Below the pieces are notes generated by a model. The model made no database searches and was not told where the DNA came from. It worked only from the letters and a program-made list of their open reading frames with translations. Shown one piece after another: positions 46,389 to 55,423 of a stretch of DNA of 64,000 bases. This DNA comes from Actinophytocola xinjiangensis (GTDB lineage: Bacteria > Actinomycetota > Actinomycetes > Mycobacteriales > Pseudonocardiaceae). Position numbers and translations under genes: made by a program. The stretch is from the NCBI RefSeq assembly GCF_001921215.1, contig NZ_MSIF01000016.1, positions 124,001-188,000 on the forward strand. The letters run 5' to 3'. Each line of letters begins with the position of its first letter. Within the stretch, counting starts at the first letter, position 1.

Positions 46389-47344
46389 GGGGTTTCCTCT
46401 TCCTTGGCCACCGGGTGGAAGCAGGCGAGCAGGCGGCCGGGACCGTCGGGGGCCAGTTCCGGCCGGTTCGCGCAGTCGTCGCGGGCGTTGCCGCACCGCT
46501 CCCGGAACCGGCAGCCGGCGACGAACTCGCCGGGCTGGCGCACGTGCCCGGGGATCGGGGTGAGCGTCTCCCGCCGCTCCTCCAGGCTGACGCTCGCGGC
46601 GAGCAGGCCGGCGGTGTAGGGGTGGCGCGGCCGGGCGAGGATCTCGGTCGTCGGGCCGCTCTCGACGACCTGTCCCGCGTACATCACCGTGGTCCGGCTG
46701 GCGAGTTCGGACACCAGCGCGAGGTCGTGGCTGACGAACAGCAGCGCGAAGTGGTGCTGTTCCTGCAGCTCCCGCAGCAACGCCACCACCTGGGCCTGGA
46801 CGGTGACGTCCAGGGCCGTCGTCGGCTCGTCGGCGATGACCAGGTCGGGGTCCCTGGCCAGCGCGAGCGCGATCAGCACGCGTTGGCGCTGGCCGCCGGA
46901 GAGCTGGTGGGGCTTGGCGCGCAGCACCCGCCCGGTGTCGGTGAGCCCGACGTCGACCAGCAGTCGCTCCGGTGTGGACGACGAGCCCAGCCGGCACACC
47001 TGCCGCAGCTGCGCGCCGACCGTCATCCCGGGGTTGAGGCTGGTGAGCGCGTCCTGGTAGACGACGCCGATGCCCGCGCCGCGCAGGGCGAACCGTTCGC
47101 GGCGCCCCATGGTGCGGACGTCCTTGCCACGGAAGGAGATCTGGCCGGTGACCTGTGCGGTGGGCGGCAGCAGGTCGGCGGCGGCGAGGCCGAGCAGCGA
47201 CTTCCCGCAACCGGACTCCCCCACGACGGCGACCCGCTCACCGGGTCCGATGTCGAGCGCGATGTTGTCGAGCACGTCGATCGCGCCGTACCGCTTCGGA
47301 AAACGCACGCTCAGGTTCGCGACGGACAGGACGGGAGTGGTCAT
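46385..47344 (-). CDS. Dpp/Opp-type ABC importer ATPase (DppD-like)
   Basis: 319 residues. Walker A GESGCGKSL, VYQDALTSLNPGM, signature LSGGQRQRVLIALAL, Walker B LVIADEPTTALDVTVQ and FVSHD are present. The C-terminal oligopeptide-transporter extension has the Cys pattern CRFRERC...CANRPELA...LLACFHPV, which in this family can bind an iron-sulfur cluster. It is coupled to the DppC-like permease by an ATGA-type overlap. Confidence 0.95.
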   Translation of the reverse strand: MTTPVLSVANLSVRFPKRYGAIDVLDNIALDIGPGERVAVVGESGCGKSLLGLAAADLLPPTAQVTGQISFRGKDVRTMGRRERFALRGAGIGVVYQDALTSLNPGMTVGAQLRQVCRLGSSSTPERLLVDVGLTDTGRVLRAKPHQLSGGQRQRVLIALALARDPDLVIADEPTTALDVTVQAQVVALLRELQEQHHFALLFVSHDLALVSELASRTTVMYAGQVVESGPTTEILARPRHPYTAGLLAASVSLEERRETLTPIPGHVRQPGEFVAGCRFRERCGNARDDCANRPELAPDGPGRLLACFHPVAKEEETP

Positions 47345-48189
47345 CGGGACCTCAGGTGAGCGCCGAGAGCCTCGGAGAACCGGTTCATCGCCAGGACGGC
47401 GAGCACGATGGCGAGGCCGGGGAACAGGGAGATCCACCACGCGCCGGCCTCGATCACCGTCTGGCCGTCCTTGATGATGTTGCCCCACGACGGCGCCGGC
47501 GGCCTGATCCCGGCCCCGAGGAAGGACAACGCGGCCTCGGCGACGATGGCGTCGGCCATGATCAACGTGGTGTACACGAGCACGGGCAGGGCCGCGTTGA
47601 CCCCGATGTGGTAGCCGACCAGCCGGACCCGGCTGGTGCCCAGCAGCCGCGCGGCGGTCACGTAGTCCGTGCCGTACTCGGCGAAGACCGCGGCGCGCAC
47701 CACGCGGGCCATGGACGGCGCGTAGATCACCGACAGCACGATCACCGTGGTGGTGAGGCTGGGACCGATCGCCGCCGCCAGCACGATCGCGAGCAGGATG
47801 CCGGGGAAGGCGAGCACGACGTCCAGCACGCGCATGATCACCTCGCCGAGCACGCCGCGCGAGCTGGCCGCGAGCGCGCCGAGCAGCCCGCCGACGATCA
47901 GCGCCGCGGCGGCGGACCCGGCCGCCACCAGCATGCTCAGCCGGGCGCCGTGCAGGACCCTGGCGGCCACGTCCCGGCCCAACTGGTCGGTGCCGAACCA
48001 GTGTTCGCCGCTGGGCGGCGCCAGCGGCGGCCCGGCGTTCAGCGCGGTCGGCGAGCCGGGAACCAGCAGCGGCAGCACGACGAGGACCGCGAAAAGCACC
48101 ACGACCACGCCGGTGACCCAGCGCACCATCGGTTCGGCGGCGAACGCCCGCGCGTACCTGACCGGCAGGGCCGGTGGCGCGGCGGTCAT
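47341..48189 (-). CDS. ABC importer permease (DppC-like)
   Basis: 282 residues, six membrane helices. The cytoplasmic EAA loop reads EYGTDYVTAARLLGTSRVRL. A DppC-type periplasmic segment (EHWFGTDQLGRDVAARVLHG) is the clearest family hallmark. It overlaps both neighbouring importer genes by 4 bp. Confidence 0.95.
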   Translation of the reverse strand: MTAAPPALPVRYARAFAAEPMVRWVTGVVVVLFAVLVVLPLLVPGSPTALNAGPPLAPPSGEHWFGTDQLGRDVAARVLHGARLSMLVAAGSAAAALIVGGLLGALAASSRGVLGEVIMRVLDVVLAFPGILLAIVLAAAIGPSLTTTVIVLSVIYAPSMARVVRAAVFAEYGTDYVTAARLLGTSRVRLVGYHIGVNAALPVLVYTTLIMADAIVAEAALSFLGAGIRPPAPSWGNIIKDGQTVIEAGAWWISLFPGLAIVLAVLAMNRFSEALGAHLRSR

Positions 48190-49193
48190 CGGGCGGCCTC
48201 CGCGCTACGGGGGTTCAGCGCGAGGTAGGCGAGGTCGACGAGCAGGTTGACCACGACGAACGCGACGGCGCCGACGATCGCCACCCCGCGCACCACCCCG
48301 AGGTCGCCCTGGTTCACGCCGGTGATCAGCAGGCTGCCCATGCCCGGCAGGTTGAACACGGTCTCGACAAGGATCGCGCCGGACATCAGCGCGCCGACGT
48401 GCACGCCGAGCACGGTCACCGGGGTGATCAGGGCGTTGCGCAGCACGTTGCGCAGCAGCACCGCGCGCCACGGCACGCCGGCGCCGACGGCGGTGCGCAC
48501 GTAGTCCTTGGCGAGTTCGTCGGCGACCGAGGCGCGCACGACCCTGGTCATCGCCGCCGCGAACGGCAGCGCGAGCACGATCGCCGGTCCGACGATCGAG
48601 GAGAACCAGAACGAGAACCCGGCCGATGGCGGCTGGTACCCGCCGGAGGGCAGGACCCCGAGTCCGACGGCGAACAACTGGATGAACAGCAAGCCGATCC
48701 AGAACTGCGGCGCTGACTGGAACACCGCCGCGACCGTGCTGATCGCCCGGTCCGGCCAGCGGCCCTCGGTGCGGGCCGCGACGATGCCGAGCACCAGCGA
48801 CAGCGCCACCGCGAGCACGGTGGCCAGCACCAGCAGCTGGACGGTGAGCGGCAGCGCCATCCCGACCAGGTGGCCGACCGACTCCGGCCGCACCACCGAG
48901 TCACCGAGGTCGAACCGGACGAGGTCGCCGAGGAACCGCACGAACCGCACCAGCAGTGGGTCGTCCAGGCCGTTCTCGGCGGCGAACGCGGCCCGGGACT
49001 GGGCGTCGGCGAACAGGCCGAGCGCGGCGCGGGCCGGATCGTTGGGTGACAGGTCGATCACGACGAACACCGCCAGGGCCACGCCGAGCAGGATCACCGG
49101 CGCGAGCAACAGTCTGCGCAGGATGAACCGTCCGATGTGGACGCCTTGGGGGCCGCGCCGCGCCGGCGCCACCGGCGCGGCGGCGGTGGTCAC
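48186..49193 (-). CDS. ABC importer permease (DppB-like)
   Basis: 335 residues. An N-terminal helix (FILRRLLLAPVILLGVALAV) precedes the characteristic periplasmic domain (PNDPARAALGLFADAQ, NGLDDPLLVRFVRFL). EAA loop: LAKDYVRTAVGAGVPWRAVL. The typical DppB end VDLAYLALNPRS is present. It pairs with the DppC-like permease to form the channel. Confidence 0.95.
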   Translation of the reverse strand: MTTAAAPVAPARRGPQGVHIGRFILRRLLLAPVILLGVALAVFVVIDLSPNDPARAALGLFADAQSRAAFAAENGLDDPLLVRFVRFLGDLVRFDLGDSVVRPESVGHLVGMALPLTVQLLVLATVLAVALSLVLGIVAARTEGRWPDRAISTVAAVFQSAPQFWIGLLFIQLFAVGLGVLPSGGYQPPSAGFSFWFSSIVGPAIVLALPFAAAMTRVVRASVADELAKDYVRTAVGAGVPWRAVLLRNVLRNALITPVTVLGVHVGALMSGAILVETVFNLPGMGSLLITGVNQGDLGVVRGVAIVGAVAFVVVNLLVDLAYLALNPRSAEAAR

Positions 49194-50806
49194 CCGCGCA
49201 CCCCGTCGACCACGAACCCGGCGGTCGGCGACGGGCGGAATCCCTGCAGATCCTTCGACCAGCCGGTGAGCTGCTCGGTGCGGTGCAGCCGGCCGATCGG
49301 CACCTCGTTCTGCACGAGGTTCTGCACCTGGCCGAGCAGGCGGGCGCGGGCGGCGTCGTCGGCCGCGGTGAGCGCCTCGTCGAGCAGCTTCTCCACCTGG
49401 GTGAGCGGCGCACCGTCCCAGTACAGGAAGCTGCGCGGGAAGTCGCCGTAGTAGAGCCAGCGCAACGCGAACTCGGCGTCGGTCGGACCGACGGCGCTCG
49501 TGTCGCCCTTCATCAGGAACACGTTGTACTCACCGGCGGTGACCCGGGAGTAGAGCGACTCGAGCTCACCGGGAATCACGTTGGGTTCGAACCCGACCGC
49601 GCGCAGGTTCTCCTCGATGATCGGGGTCTGCGAGGCGAGGTAGTCCAACGTCCCCGCGATGAGGTCGATCCGGATCCCGCCGCCGCCCAGGCCGGCCTCG
49701 GCGAGCAGTGCCTTGGCGCGCTCGGGGTCGTAGCTGTAGGTGATGTCGGGCGCGACGTGGTCCGGACTGGACTCCTGGATCACGCTGCCCCAGACCGGGC
49801 TCGCCTTGCCGAAGAAGCTGGTGTCGGTGATCGAGTCCCGGTCGATCGCGTACAGCACCGCCTGGCGCACCCGCACGTCGTCGAACGGCGGCTTGCCACA
49901 GTGGAACATCAGGCCGGTCAGGTGTTCCCCCGCCTCACCGGCCGCGGTCACCCCGTCGGCCTCGGCCAGGTTGGCGAACCCGCTGGCCGGCACGTCCTCG
50001 ATGATCTTCGTCTGCCCGGTGCGCAGCCCGGAGACCCGCGCGTTGGGGTCCGCGACGACACTGATCCGCAGGGTGTCGTAGTTGACCTTCCGTGGACCGG
50101 TGTAGCCGTCGAACCGGATCAGCTCCACCCGCTGTCCGGACACCGCCGAACCGATGCGGTAGGGCCCGGTGCCGACCGGCTTGAGCTTCAGCGCGTCCGG
50201 CGAACCCGTGATCGCGGCCTTGGACATGCCCTTCACCAGCATCAGGCGCTGGACGAGCAGCGTCGTCGGCGCGGCGAGGGTGAGCTCCAGCTCGTGCTCG
50301 CCGGTGGCCCGGACCTCGGTGATGACCTCGAAGAACCGGGTGAACAGCGACTTGGTGGCCGGGTCCTTGATCCGCTGGATGGTGAAGGCGACGTCCTCGG
50401 CGGTGAGCGGGCTGCCGTCGTGGAAGGTGACGCCCTCGCGCAGCCGGATCCGGTAGCCGGTCGGCGACAGCTCCTCGGGCAGGGCGGCGGCCAGTTCCGG
50501 GGTGATCTCGGTGCGCGGCGGGAACGGGTCGAGCCGGTAGAGGCCCTCGTAGACGTAGTCGTTGATCGCGATGGTGCCGACCTGACTACCGGTCGTCGGG
50601 TCGAGGTCGAGGAACGTGTTGGCGAAGGCCGCGGAGAGGGTGTCGGCCGCCTCGGCCTCGCCGCCGGGGGCCGCGGCCGTGCAGCCGGGGAGCACCGTGG
50701 CGACGGCGACCGCACCGGCGCCCAGGCCCGCGAAACGCAACAGTCGCCTGCGGGAAATCGGGTTCGCCCACAGTGCCGGGAACTCGTCGCGTGCTGGGTC
50801 GGTCAT
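49190..50806 (-). CDS. ABC importer substrate-binding lipoprotein (SBP_bac_5)
   Basis: 538 residues. A twin-arginine-like SRRRLLRFAGLGAGAVAVAT is followed by a lipobox with Cys42 (VLPGC), so Tat-dependent export as a lipoprotein is possible. The body carries the family pattern: VYEGLYRLDPFPPRTEITPE, YRIRLREGVTFHDGSPLTAE, VRQAVLYAIDRDSI and YDPERAKALLAEAGLGG. It binds peptides or other nitrogenous compounds and delivers them to the two permeases. First gene of the importer operon; its promoter lies in the IclR intergenic region. Confidence 0.95.
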   Translation of the reverse strand: MTDPARDEFPALWANPISRRRLLRFAGLGAGAVAVATVLPGCTAAAPGGEAEAADTLSAAFANTFLDLDPTTGSQVGTIAINDYVYEGLYRLDPFPPRTEITPELAAALPEELSPTGYRIRLREGVTFHDGSPLTAEDVAFTIQRIKDPATKSLFTRFFEVITEVRATGEHELELTLAAPTTLLVQRLMLVKGMSKAAITGSPDALKLKPVGTGPYRIGSAVSGQRVELIRFDGYTGPRKVNYDTLRISVVADPNARVSGLRTGQTKIIEDVPASGFANLAEADGVTAAGEAGEHLTGLMFHCGKPPFDDVRVRQAVLYAIDRDSITDTSFFGKASPVWGSVIQESSPDHVAPDITYSYDPERAKALLAEAGLGGGGIRIDLIAGTLDYLASQTPIIEENLRAVGFEPNVIPGELESLYSRVTAGEYNVFLMKGDTSAVGPTDAEFALRWLYYGDFPRSFLYWDGAPLTQVEKLLDEALTAADDAARARLLGQVQNLVQNEVPIGRLHRTEQLTGWSKDLQGFRPSPTAGFVVDGVRG

Positions 50807-50848
50807 GTCGTCGCCCTTCGTGCCACCCTGGTGACAAATAAAACCCCT

Positions 50849-50938
50849 GTTTCAAAAACCATAGAATCGCCTTTGGCGCCTTGTCAACGACCCGGACCAC
50901 TACTGAAGATGACGCCAATAACGGTAGGGTTGTGAAAC
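50849..50938. promoter_or_regulatory. inverted GTTTCA/TGAAAC half-sites between importer and IclR genes
   Basis: gtttcaaaaacc at 50849-50860 faces ggttgtgaaac at 50928-50938. They form an inverted pair in an A/T-rich 180-bp gap between the divergent binding-protein gene (start 50806) and the IclR gene (start 50988). They are candidate IclR operators controlling both transcripts. Confidence 0.5.
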
Positions 50939-50987
50939 ACGCTCTTCACTCAACGAGATCCCCAGCCGTAACAACGGAAGGACGCCC

Positions 50988-51770
50988 ATGGTCACGAGCC
51001 GCCCCACCGGCGAGCAGCGCACCGACGAGCGGGACTACTCGGTACGGGCCGTGGAGCGCGTGTGCGCGATCCTCAACCTCCTGCAGGAGTCGATCGACGG
51101 CGTCTCGCTGATCGAGATCGCGGAGGCCACCGAACTGCCCAAGTCCTCCGCGTTCCGCTACCTCTGGACCCTGGAGGCCTACCGCTACGTCGAACGGGAC
51201 GCGGAGGCCGGGATGTACCGGCTGGGCCTCGGGTTCGTCGGCATGCAGTCCCGCCAGGTCGAGGTGTTGCGGCAGCGGGCGCGGCCGGTACTGGAACGCC
51301 TGCGCGACGAGTTCGGCGAGACGGTGAACCTCGGGGTGCTGGACGGGGACTCGGCGATCTACCTGGAGATCGTGGAAAGCCGGCGATCCGTGCGGCTGGC
51401 CGCCAAGCGCGGCGACCGCGACCCGCTGCACGCGACCGCGCTGGGCAAGGCGATCGCCGCGTACCTGCCGGAGGAACGAGTTCGGGAACTCCTCGTCGCC
51501 TCCGGCATGCCCGCCCGCACGGTCAACACCATCACCTCGCCGACCGACTACCTCACCGAGCTCGCCACCGTGCGGCGGGTGGGCCACGCGCTCGACAACG
51601 GGGAGAACGAGGTCGACGGCCGCTGTGTCGCGGTGGTCATCCCCGGCACCCGGCTGCCCGCCGCGCTGAGCCTGTCGGCCCCCGCCGCCCGGCTGCCGAT
51701 GCAGGACATCGCCAAGGTGGCCACCGCGCTGCGGGCGGCGGCCGAACAGATCGCCGCCACCCCGGGCTGA
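50988..51770 (+). CDS. IclR-family transcriptional regulator
   Basis: 260 residues. The N-terminal winged HTH (VRAVERVCAILNLLQES, LIEIAEATELPKSSAFRYLW, RYVERDAEAGMYRLG) is followed by the IclR effector domain (VNLGVLDGDSAIYLEIVES, LHATALGKAIAAYLP, EVDGRCVAVVIP). A GGAAGGA site lies eight bases before the ATG. It is divergent from the importer operon and sits head-to-tail against the enzyme operon, so it is probably the local regulator of both, responding to the imported compound or a catabolite. Confidence 0.94.
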   Translation: MVTSRPTGEQRTDERDYSVRAVERVCAILNLLQESIDGVSLIEIAEATELPKSSAFRYLWTLEAYRYVERDAEAGMYRLGLGFVGMQSRQVEVLRQRARPVLERLRDEFGETVNLGVLDGDSAIYLEIVESRRSVRLAAKRGDRDPLHATALGKAIAAYLPEERVRELLVASGMPARTVNTITSPTDYLTELATVRRVGHALDNGENEVDGRCVAVVIPGTRLPAALSLSAPAARLPMQDIAKVATALRAAAEQIAATPG

Positions 51771-51786
51771 CCCCTCGGCGACCCGG

Positions 51787-52797
51787 TCACACCCGCGCCG
51801 GCACGTAGTCGTCGTGCACCGAGGCCACCATGCTCCGGTAGTCGTGCCGGGGCCGGTAGCCGAGCGTGTCCCGGGCCGCGTCGACGGTCATCTCCAGGCG
51901 CCACCGGATCGGCAGCTCCACGGTGAGCGTCGGCCCACCGTCGGCCAGCACCGCCGCCCCGTCGTCGAACGACGTCGGCGCCGGGCCGGCGATGTTGAAC
52001 GCGCGGCCCAGCGCGTCCGGGTGGGTGAGCGCGAGGTACACGCCCTCGACCGCGTCCCGCACGTCCACCAGGTGGATCGACCACGGCGCCCCGCCCGGCC
52101 CGGTGAGCACGGTGGGGGTGCTCGCCGGCGCGTCACCGGCAGCCTGGTCCAGGAGGGTGACCAGTTCGGGGTGCTCGCGGAACAGCTGCCAGAGGTTCGA
52201 GTCCCGGCCCAGCGCGACCCGGCCGAGCAACTCCCGCAGGTACCCGAGGGTGAACACCGCGCCCGCCTCCTCGGGGCTGACGACGGTGGCGAACCGGGTG
52301 ATGGCGAACGGGATGTCGAACTGGGCGGCGTGGTTGCGCAGGATCACCTCGCCGAGGAGCTTGGCGGTTCCGTAGTAGTCGGCGGGTTCCTGCGGCGTGC
52401 TCTCGTCCAACGGCACCCTCGGCGGGTCGCCGGGGCGGTAGGTGCCGTCGGTGCTCGCCAGCAGGAACCGTTCCACCCCGCCCGCCCGGACCGCCCCTTC
52501 GAGCAGCCGCAGCGTGCCGAACGCGTTCACGTCGAAGAACCGGTCGACGGGGGTGTCCCCGCGCACCAGCTGCGCGGCGAGGTGCACCACGTGCGTCACG
52601 CCCGCGCAGGCCGCGTCGATGGCCGCCTGGTCACCCAGGTCCGCCGGCACGACCTCCACATCGGACAGTCCGGCGAGCTTGGCCGCCTGCGGGTCGCCGG
52701 GCATCACCAGCGCCCGGACCTCCGCGTCCGCCGCGAGCAGCCGCCGGACCATGTTCGCGCCGACCCGGCCGCTCGCGCCGGTCACCAGTACCTTCAT
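51787..52797 (-). CDS. NAD-dependent epimerase/dehydratase
   Basis: 336 residues from ATG 52797 (MKVLVTGASGRVGANMVRRL). The extended-SDR dinucleotide motif is GASGRVG, with THVVHLAAQLV and a YYGTAKLLGEV segment carrying the catalytic Tyr/Lys. It is related to NAD-dependent sugar or uronate oxidoreductases and epimerases; the substrate is unassigned. Last gene of the seven-gene enzyme operon. It is 1 bp past the M81 gene and converges on the IclR gene. Confidence 0.9.
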   Translation of the reverse strand: MKVLVTGASGRVGANMVRRLLAADAEVRALVMPGDPQAAKLAGLSDVEVVPADLGDQAAIDAACAGVTHVVHLAAQLVRGDTPVDRFFDVNAFGTLRLLEGAVRAGGVERFLLASTDGTYRPGDPPRVPLDESTPQEPADYYGTAKLLGEVILRNHAAQFDIPFAITRFATVVSPEEAGAVFTLGYLRELLGRVALGRDSNLWQLFREHPELVTLLDQAAGDAPASTPTVLTGPGGAPWSIHLVDVRDAVEGVYLALTHPDALGRAFNIAGPAPTSFDDGAAVLADGGPTLTVELPIRWRLEMTVDAARDTLGYRPRHDYRSMVASVHDDYVPARV

Positions 52798-52798
52798 G

Positions 52799-54298
52799 TC
52801 ACACACCGTCTTCTTCCGGGTAGGTCGTTTCTGGTTCGAACGGGAACATCGGCCGGCGGCGGTGCCGGAGGGCGAACCGGCGCGGGTCCGCGCTCGTCAC
52901 CCCGGGGGTGTCGACCCGGACCACCTCGGTGACGTGCGGTCGGTAGCCGGCGAGCGGGGAGTGCACGCCCTTGGCCACGATGGCCGCGAAGTCACCGGGC
53001 GCCAGCCCGACGGTCGCCAGCGTCGCGGTGCTGAACGGCGGCACGACCTTGCTGGTGAGGATCACCGTCTGGCCGCTGTCGAGCCGGACCGCGGCGGTGG
53101 GGCCGCCGTCGAAACTGCTCAGTCCGGCGTGCACCGGCTCGGTGGCCTCGTGCACCCCGTGGTGCAGGGCAAGCACGGTGGCGGTCGCGGTCACCGGCGG
53201 CCCGGTCTCCGGGTCGGTCCGTGCGCCGATCGACAGCGTCACCCGCGCGTCGACGCCGGCCTCGACGCAGTGCGCCGCCGACACCGGGTCCCACACGATC
53301 GTCAGCAGGTTCGCCAACCCCGCGTCCCGGGCGGCGTTGAGCAGGACCACCGAGTCCCCCGGCGAGCCGCCGCCGATGTTGTCACCGACGTCGAGCAGCA
53401 ACACCGGTCCCGCCGGTGCCGCCGCCGCGAGCGCCACGGCCTCGGCCGCGCCGGGGGCGGTGGTGTCGAACCCCGCCCGGCGCGCCCACACCCGTTCGGC
53501 CAGCGCCCTGGCGTGCCGCCCGGCGGCGGCCTGGTCGTCGTCGGTCACCACGACGACCGCCATGCCCATCTCCGGCACGTCCGCGTACGGGTAGCCCTCG
53601 GCGACCGACACCGACAGCACCCCCGCCTGGGCCATCGTCGCCCGCGCGTCCGCCAGGGCGTCGCGCATCGGCGACTCGCCGGTGTTCTGGCACAGGATGT
53701 TGATCGCGGCGGGCAGCGGCGCGAACGCCTGGGTGGGCCGGAGCTCGCCGCGGACCGTGCGGATCACCAGTTCGGCGACCTCCTGCGCCACCTCCCTGGC
53801 GTCCACGTGCGGGTTGGTGCGGTAGGTGTTGAGCACGTCGGAGTGCGCACACATCGCCGCGCTGACGTTGGCGTGCAGGTCCAGGGACACCCCGATCGGC
53901 ACGTCCGGTCCGACGGCGTCCCGGAACCGGCCGAGCAGGAAGCCGTCCACGTCGAGCACGTCCTCGGCGACCGCGGCGCCGTGCAGGGCGGCGAGCACGC
54001 CGTCGAACGGCCCGCCGGCGGTGAGCGCGGCGACCATCTCGTCGACGAGCGGGTGCAGGGCCGCCGAGGTGATCGGCCCCGCCGGCACGAGCGTCGTCAT
54101 CACCAGCGGCACCAGCTCGACGTCGGCGTGCCGGGCGCCGGCCGCGAGGTAGCCGGCGACCGTCGTCGTCCCGCCGTCGTGGCGCGCGACGATCTCCGGA
54201 CCGCGCAGCACCCCCGCCGCCTCGACGTAGGCGCTGTCGGCGAGGACCGACGCGAACGTGTTGGCCTCGTGCCACAGACCGAGCACCGCGAGCCGCAT
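52799..54298 (-). CDS. M81-family metallopeptidase (MlrC-like)
   Basis: 499 residues, full length for the family. It starts MRLAVLGLWHEANTFA, the His-Glu metal motif of MlrC proteins. SLDLHANVS with further ligands follows, then TYRTNPHVD and, in the C-terminal half, LLDVGDNIGGGSPGDS. MlrC hydrolyses small linear peptides from microcystin degradation; relatives sit in catabolic operons and probably cleave unusual amides or dipeptides. ATG and the upstream stop overlap by one base (TGATG). Its context, a peptide-type importer and amidohydrolase, supports an amide-cleaving role. Confidence 0.92.
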   Translation of the reverse strand: MRLAVLGLWHEANTFASVLADSAYVEAAGVLRGPEIVARHDGGTTTVAGYLAAGARHADVELVPLVMTTLVPAGPITSAALHPLVDEMVAALTAGGPFDGVLAALHGAAVAEDVLDVDGFLLGRFRDAVGPDVPIGVSLDLHANVSAAMCAHSDVLNTYRTNPHVDAREVAQEVAELVIRTVRGELRPTQAFAPLPAAINILCQNTGESPMRDALADARATMAQAGVLSVSVAEGYPYADVPEMGMAVVVVTDDDQAAAGRHARALAERVWARRAGFDTTAPGAAEAVALAAAAPAGPVLLLDVGDNIGGGSPGDSVVLLNAARDAGLANLLTIVWDPVSAAHCVEAGVDARVTLSIGARTDPETGPPVTATATVLALHHGVHEATEPVHAGLSSFDGGPTAAVRLDSGQTVILTSKVVPPFSTATLATVGLAPGDFAAIVAKGVHSPLAGYRPHVTEVVRVDTPGVTSADPRRFALRHRRRPMFPFEPETTYPEEDGV

Positions 54299-55383
54299 CA
54301 GGACCGCACCTCCCCGGCCCAGCGGTCGACCCGCTCGGCGACGCCGCCGAGCCCGACCTCCGGGATCCGCTCGGCGGCCGCGGCGAACCGGTCGAGGTCC
54401 TTCCAGCCGGCCCCGGTCAGGACCAGCACCGGGTGGTCGGTCCCGCCGAGTCGGCCGGCGGCCACGTCCCGGATCACCGCGGCGAGCCCGGTCGCCGACG
54501 CCGGCTCCACGAACAGGCCCTCAGTCGCCGCCAGCAACCGTTGCGCGGCAAGGGTTTCCTCGTCGGACACGCTGGTACCCCAGCCACCGGAGCCGATGAC
54601 GGCGGCCACCGCGAGGTCGCCGTCGGGCGGCTCGGGCAGTTGCAGCGCCGAGACGCGGGTGTCGCAGCGCTCGATCACCGGGCGCGCCAGCTCACCGTCG
54701 AGGAACCGCACGATCGGCGCGCACCCGGCCGGCTGGCACGCGACGACCGCCGCGGGAACGCCCCGGTGCGCCAGACCCCGGGCCAGGGACGCGAGCAGTC
54801 CGCCGCCGCCGGTCGGCACGTACACCTGGGTCGTGTCCGGAAGCTGTTCGGCCAGTTCGTAGCCGATCGTCTCGATGCCCCGCATCCCGTCGGGGTTGTA
54901 CCGGTTCGCGGTGATGCCCAGGAACAGCTCGTGCCGGCGCGCGGCGTCGCGCACCAGCTCCATCAGCCCGGCCCCCGACCGGCCGCTGCCGCCGTCGCCG
55001 ACGTCGGTCACCGCGGCGAGCCCGATGCCGTAGGGGACGAGCGGGATCAGCTTGCCGGGGGGCGCGCCCGCCACGACGCACAGGAATCCCGGCAGCCCGG
55101 CCCGGACCCCGTAGGCGGCGAAGGCCAGTCCGGCGTTCCCCGAGGAGGTGGCGATCCAGCCGGGGTTGCCCCGGTCGAGCGCCAGCGACAGGGACATCGC
55201 GGCCACCCGGTCCTTGTAGGAACCGGTCGGATTGGCGGACTCCACCTTGGCCGACAGTCCCGCCAGCCCGAACCGGGCGGCGAGCCGGTCGAGCGCCAGC
55301 AACGGTGTGCCGCCCTCACCGAGGGTCACGTACCGGGACACGGCCGGCAGATCGGCCGCGAACCGGCCAAGGCCCGACATCAT
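54298..55383 (-). CDS. threonine-synthase-like PLP enzyme (fold type II)
   Basis: 361 residues. The PLP lysine is Lys57 in NPTGSYKDRV. SSGNAGLAFAAYG binds substrate carboxylate, PTGGGGLLASLARG binds the PLP phosphate, and the C-terminal EPASATGLA fits threonine synthase or diaminopropionate/serine-dehydratase relatives. It may eliminate phosphate or an amine from an amino acid produced by the upstream hydrolases. ATGATG gives two possible starts. A tandem 16-bp repeat lies directly upstream. Confidence 0.9.
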   Translation of the reverse strand: MMSGLGRFAADLPAVSRYVTLGEGGTPLLALDRLAARFGLAGLSAKVESANPTGSYKDRVAAMSLSLALDRGNPGWIATSSGNAGLAFAAYGVRAGLPGFLCVVAGAPPGKLIPLVPYGIGLAAVTDVGDGGSGRSGAGLMELVRDAARRHELFLGITANRYNPDGMRGIETIGYELAEQLPDTTQVYVPTGGGGLLASLARGLAHRGVPAAVVACQPAGCAPIVRFLDGELARPVIERCDTRVSALQLPEPPDGDLAVAAVIGSGGWGTSVSDEETLAAQRLLAATEGLFVEPASATGLAAVIRDVAAGRLGGTDHPVLVLTGAGWKDLDRFAAAAERIPEVGLGGVAERVDRWAGEVRS

Positions 55384-55391
55384 CAGTACCT

Positions 55392-55423
55392 CATTCCTTC
55401 GCTACCGCATTCCTTCGCTACCG
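55392..55423. repeat. tandem 16-bp direct repeat
   Basis: Two identical 16-base copies (55392-55407, 55408-55423). In the minus sense each unit contains GAAGGAATG, an RBS-like run plus ATG. The distal copy covers the stop of the SDR gene and the proximal one lies before the PLP-enzyme start. Confidence 0.9.
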
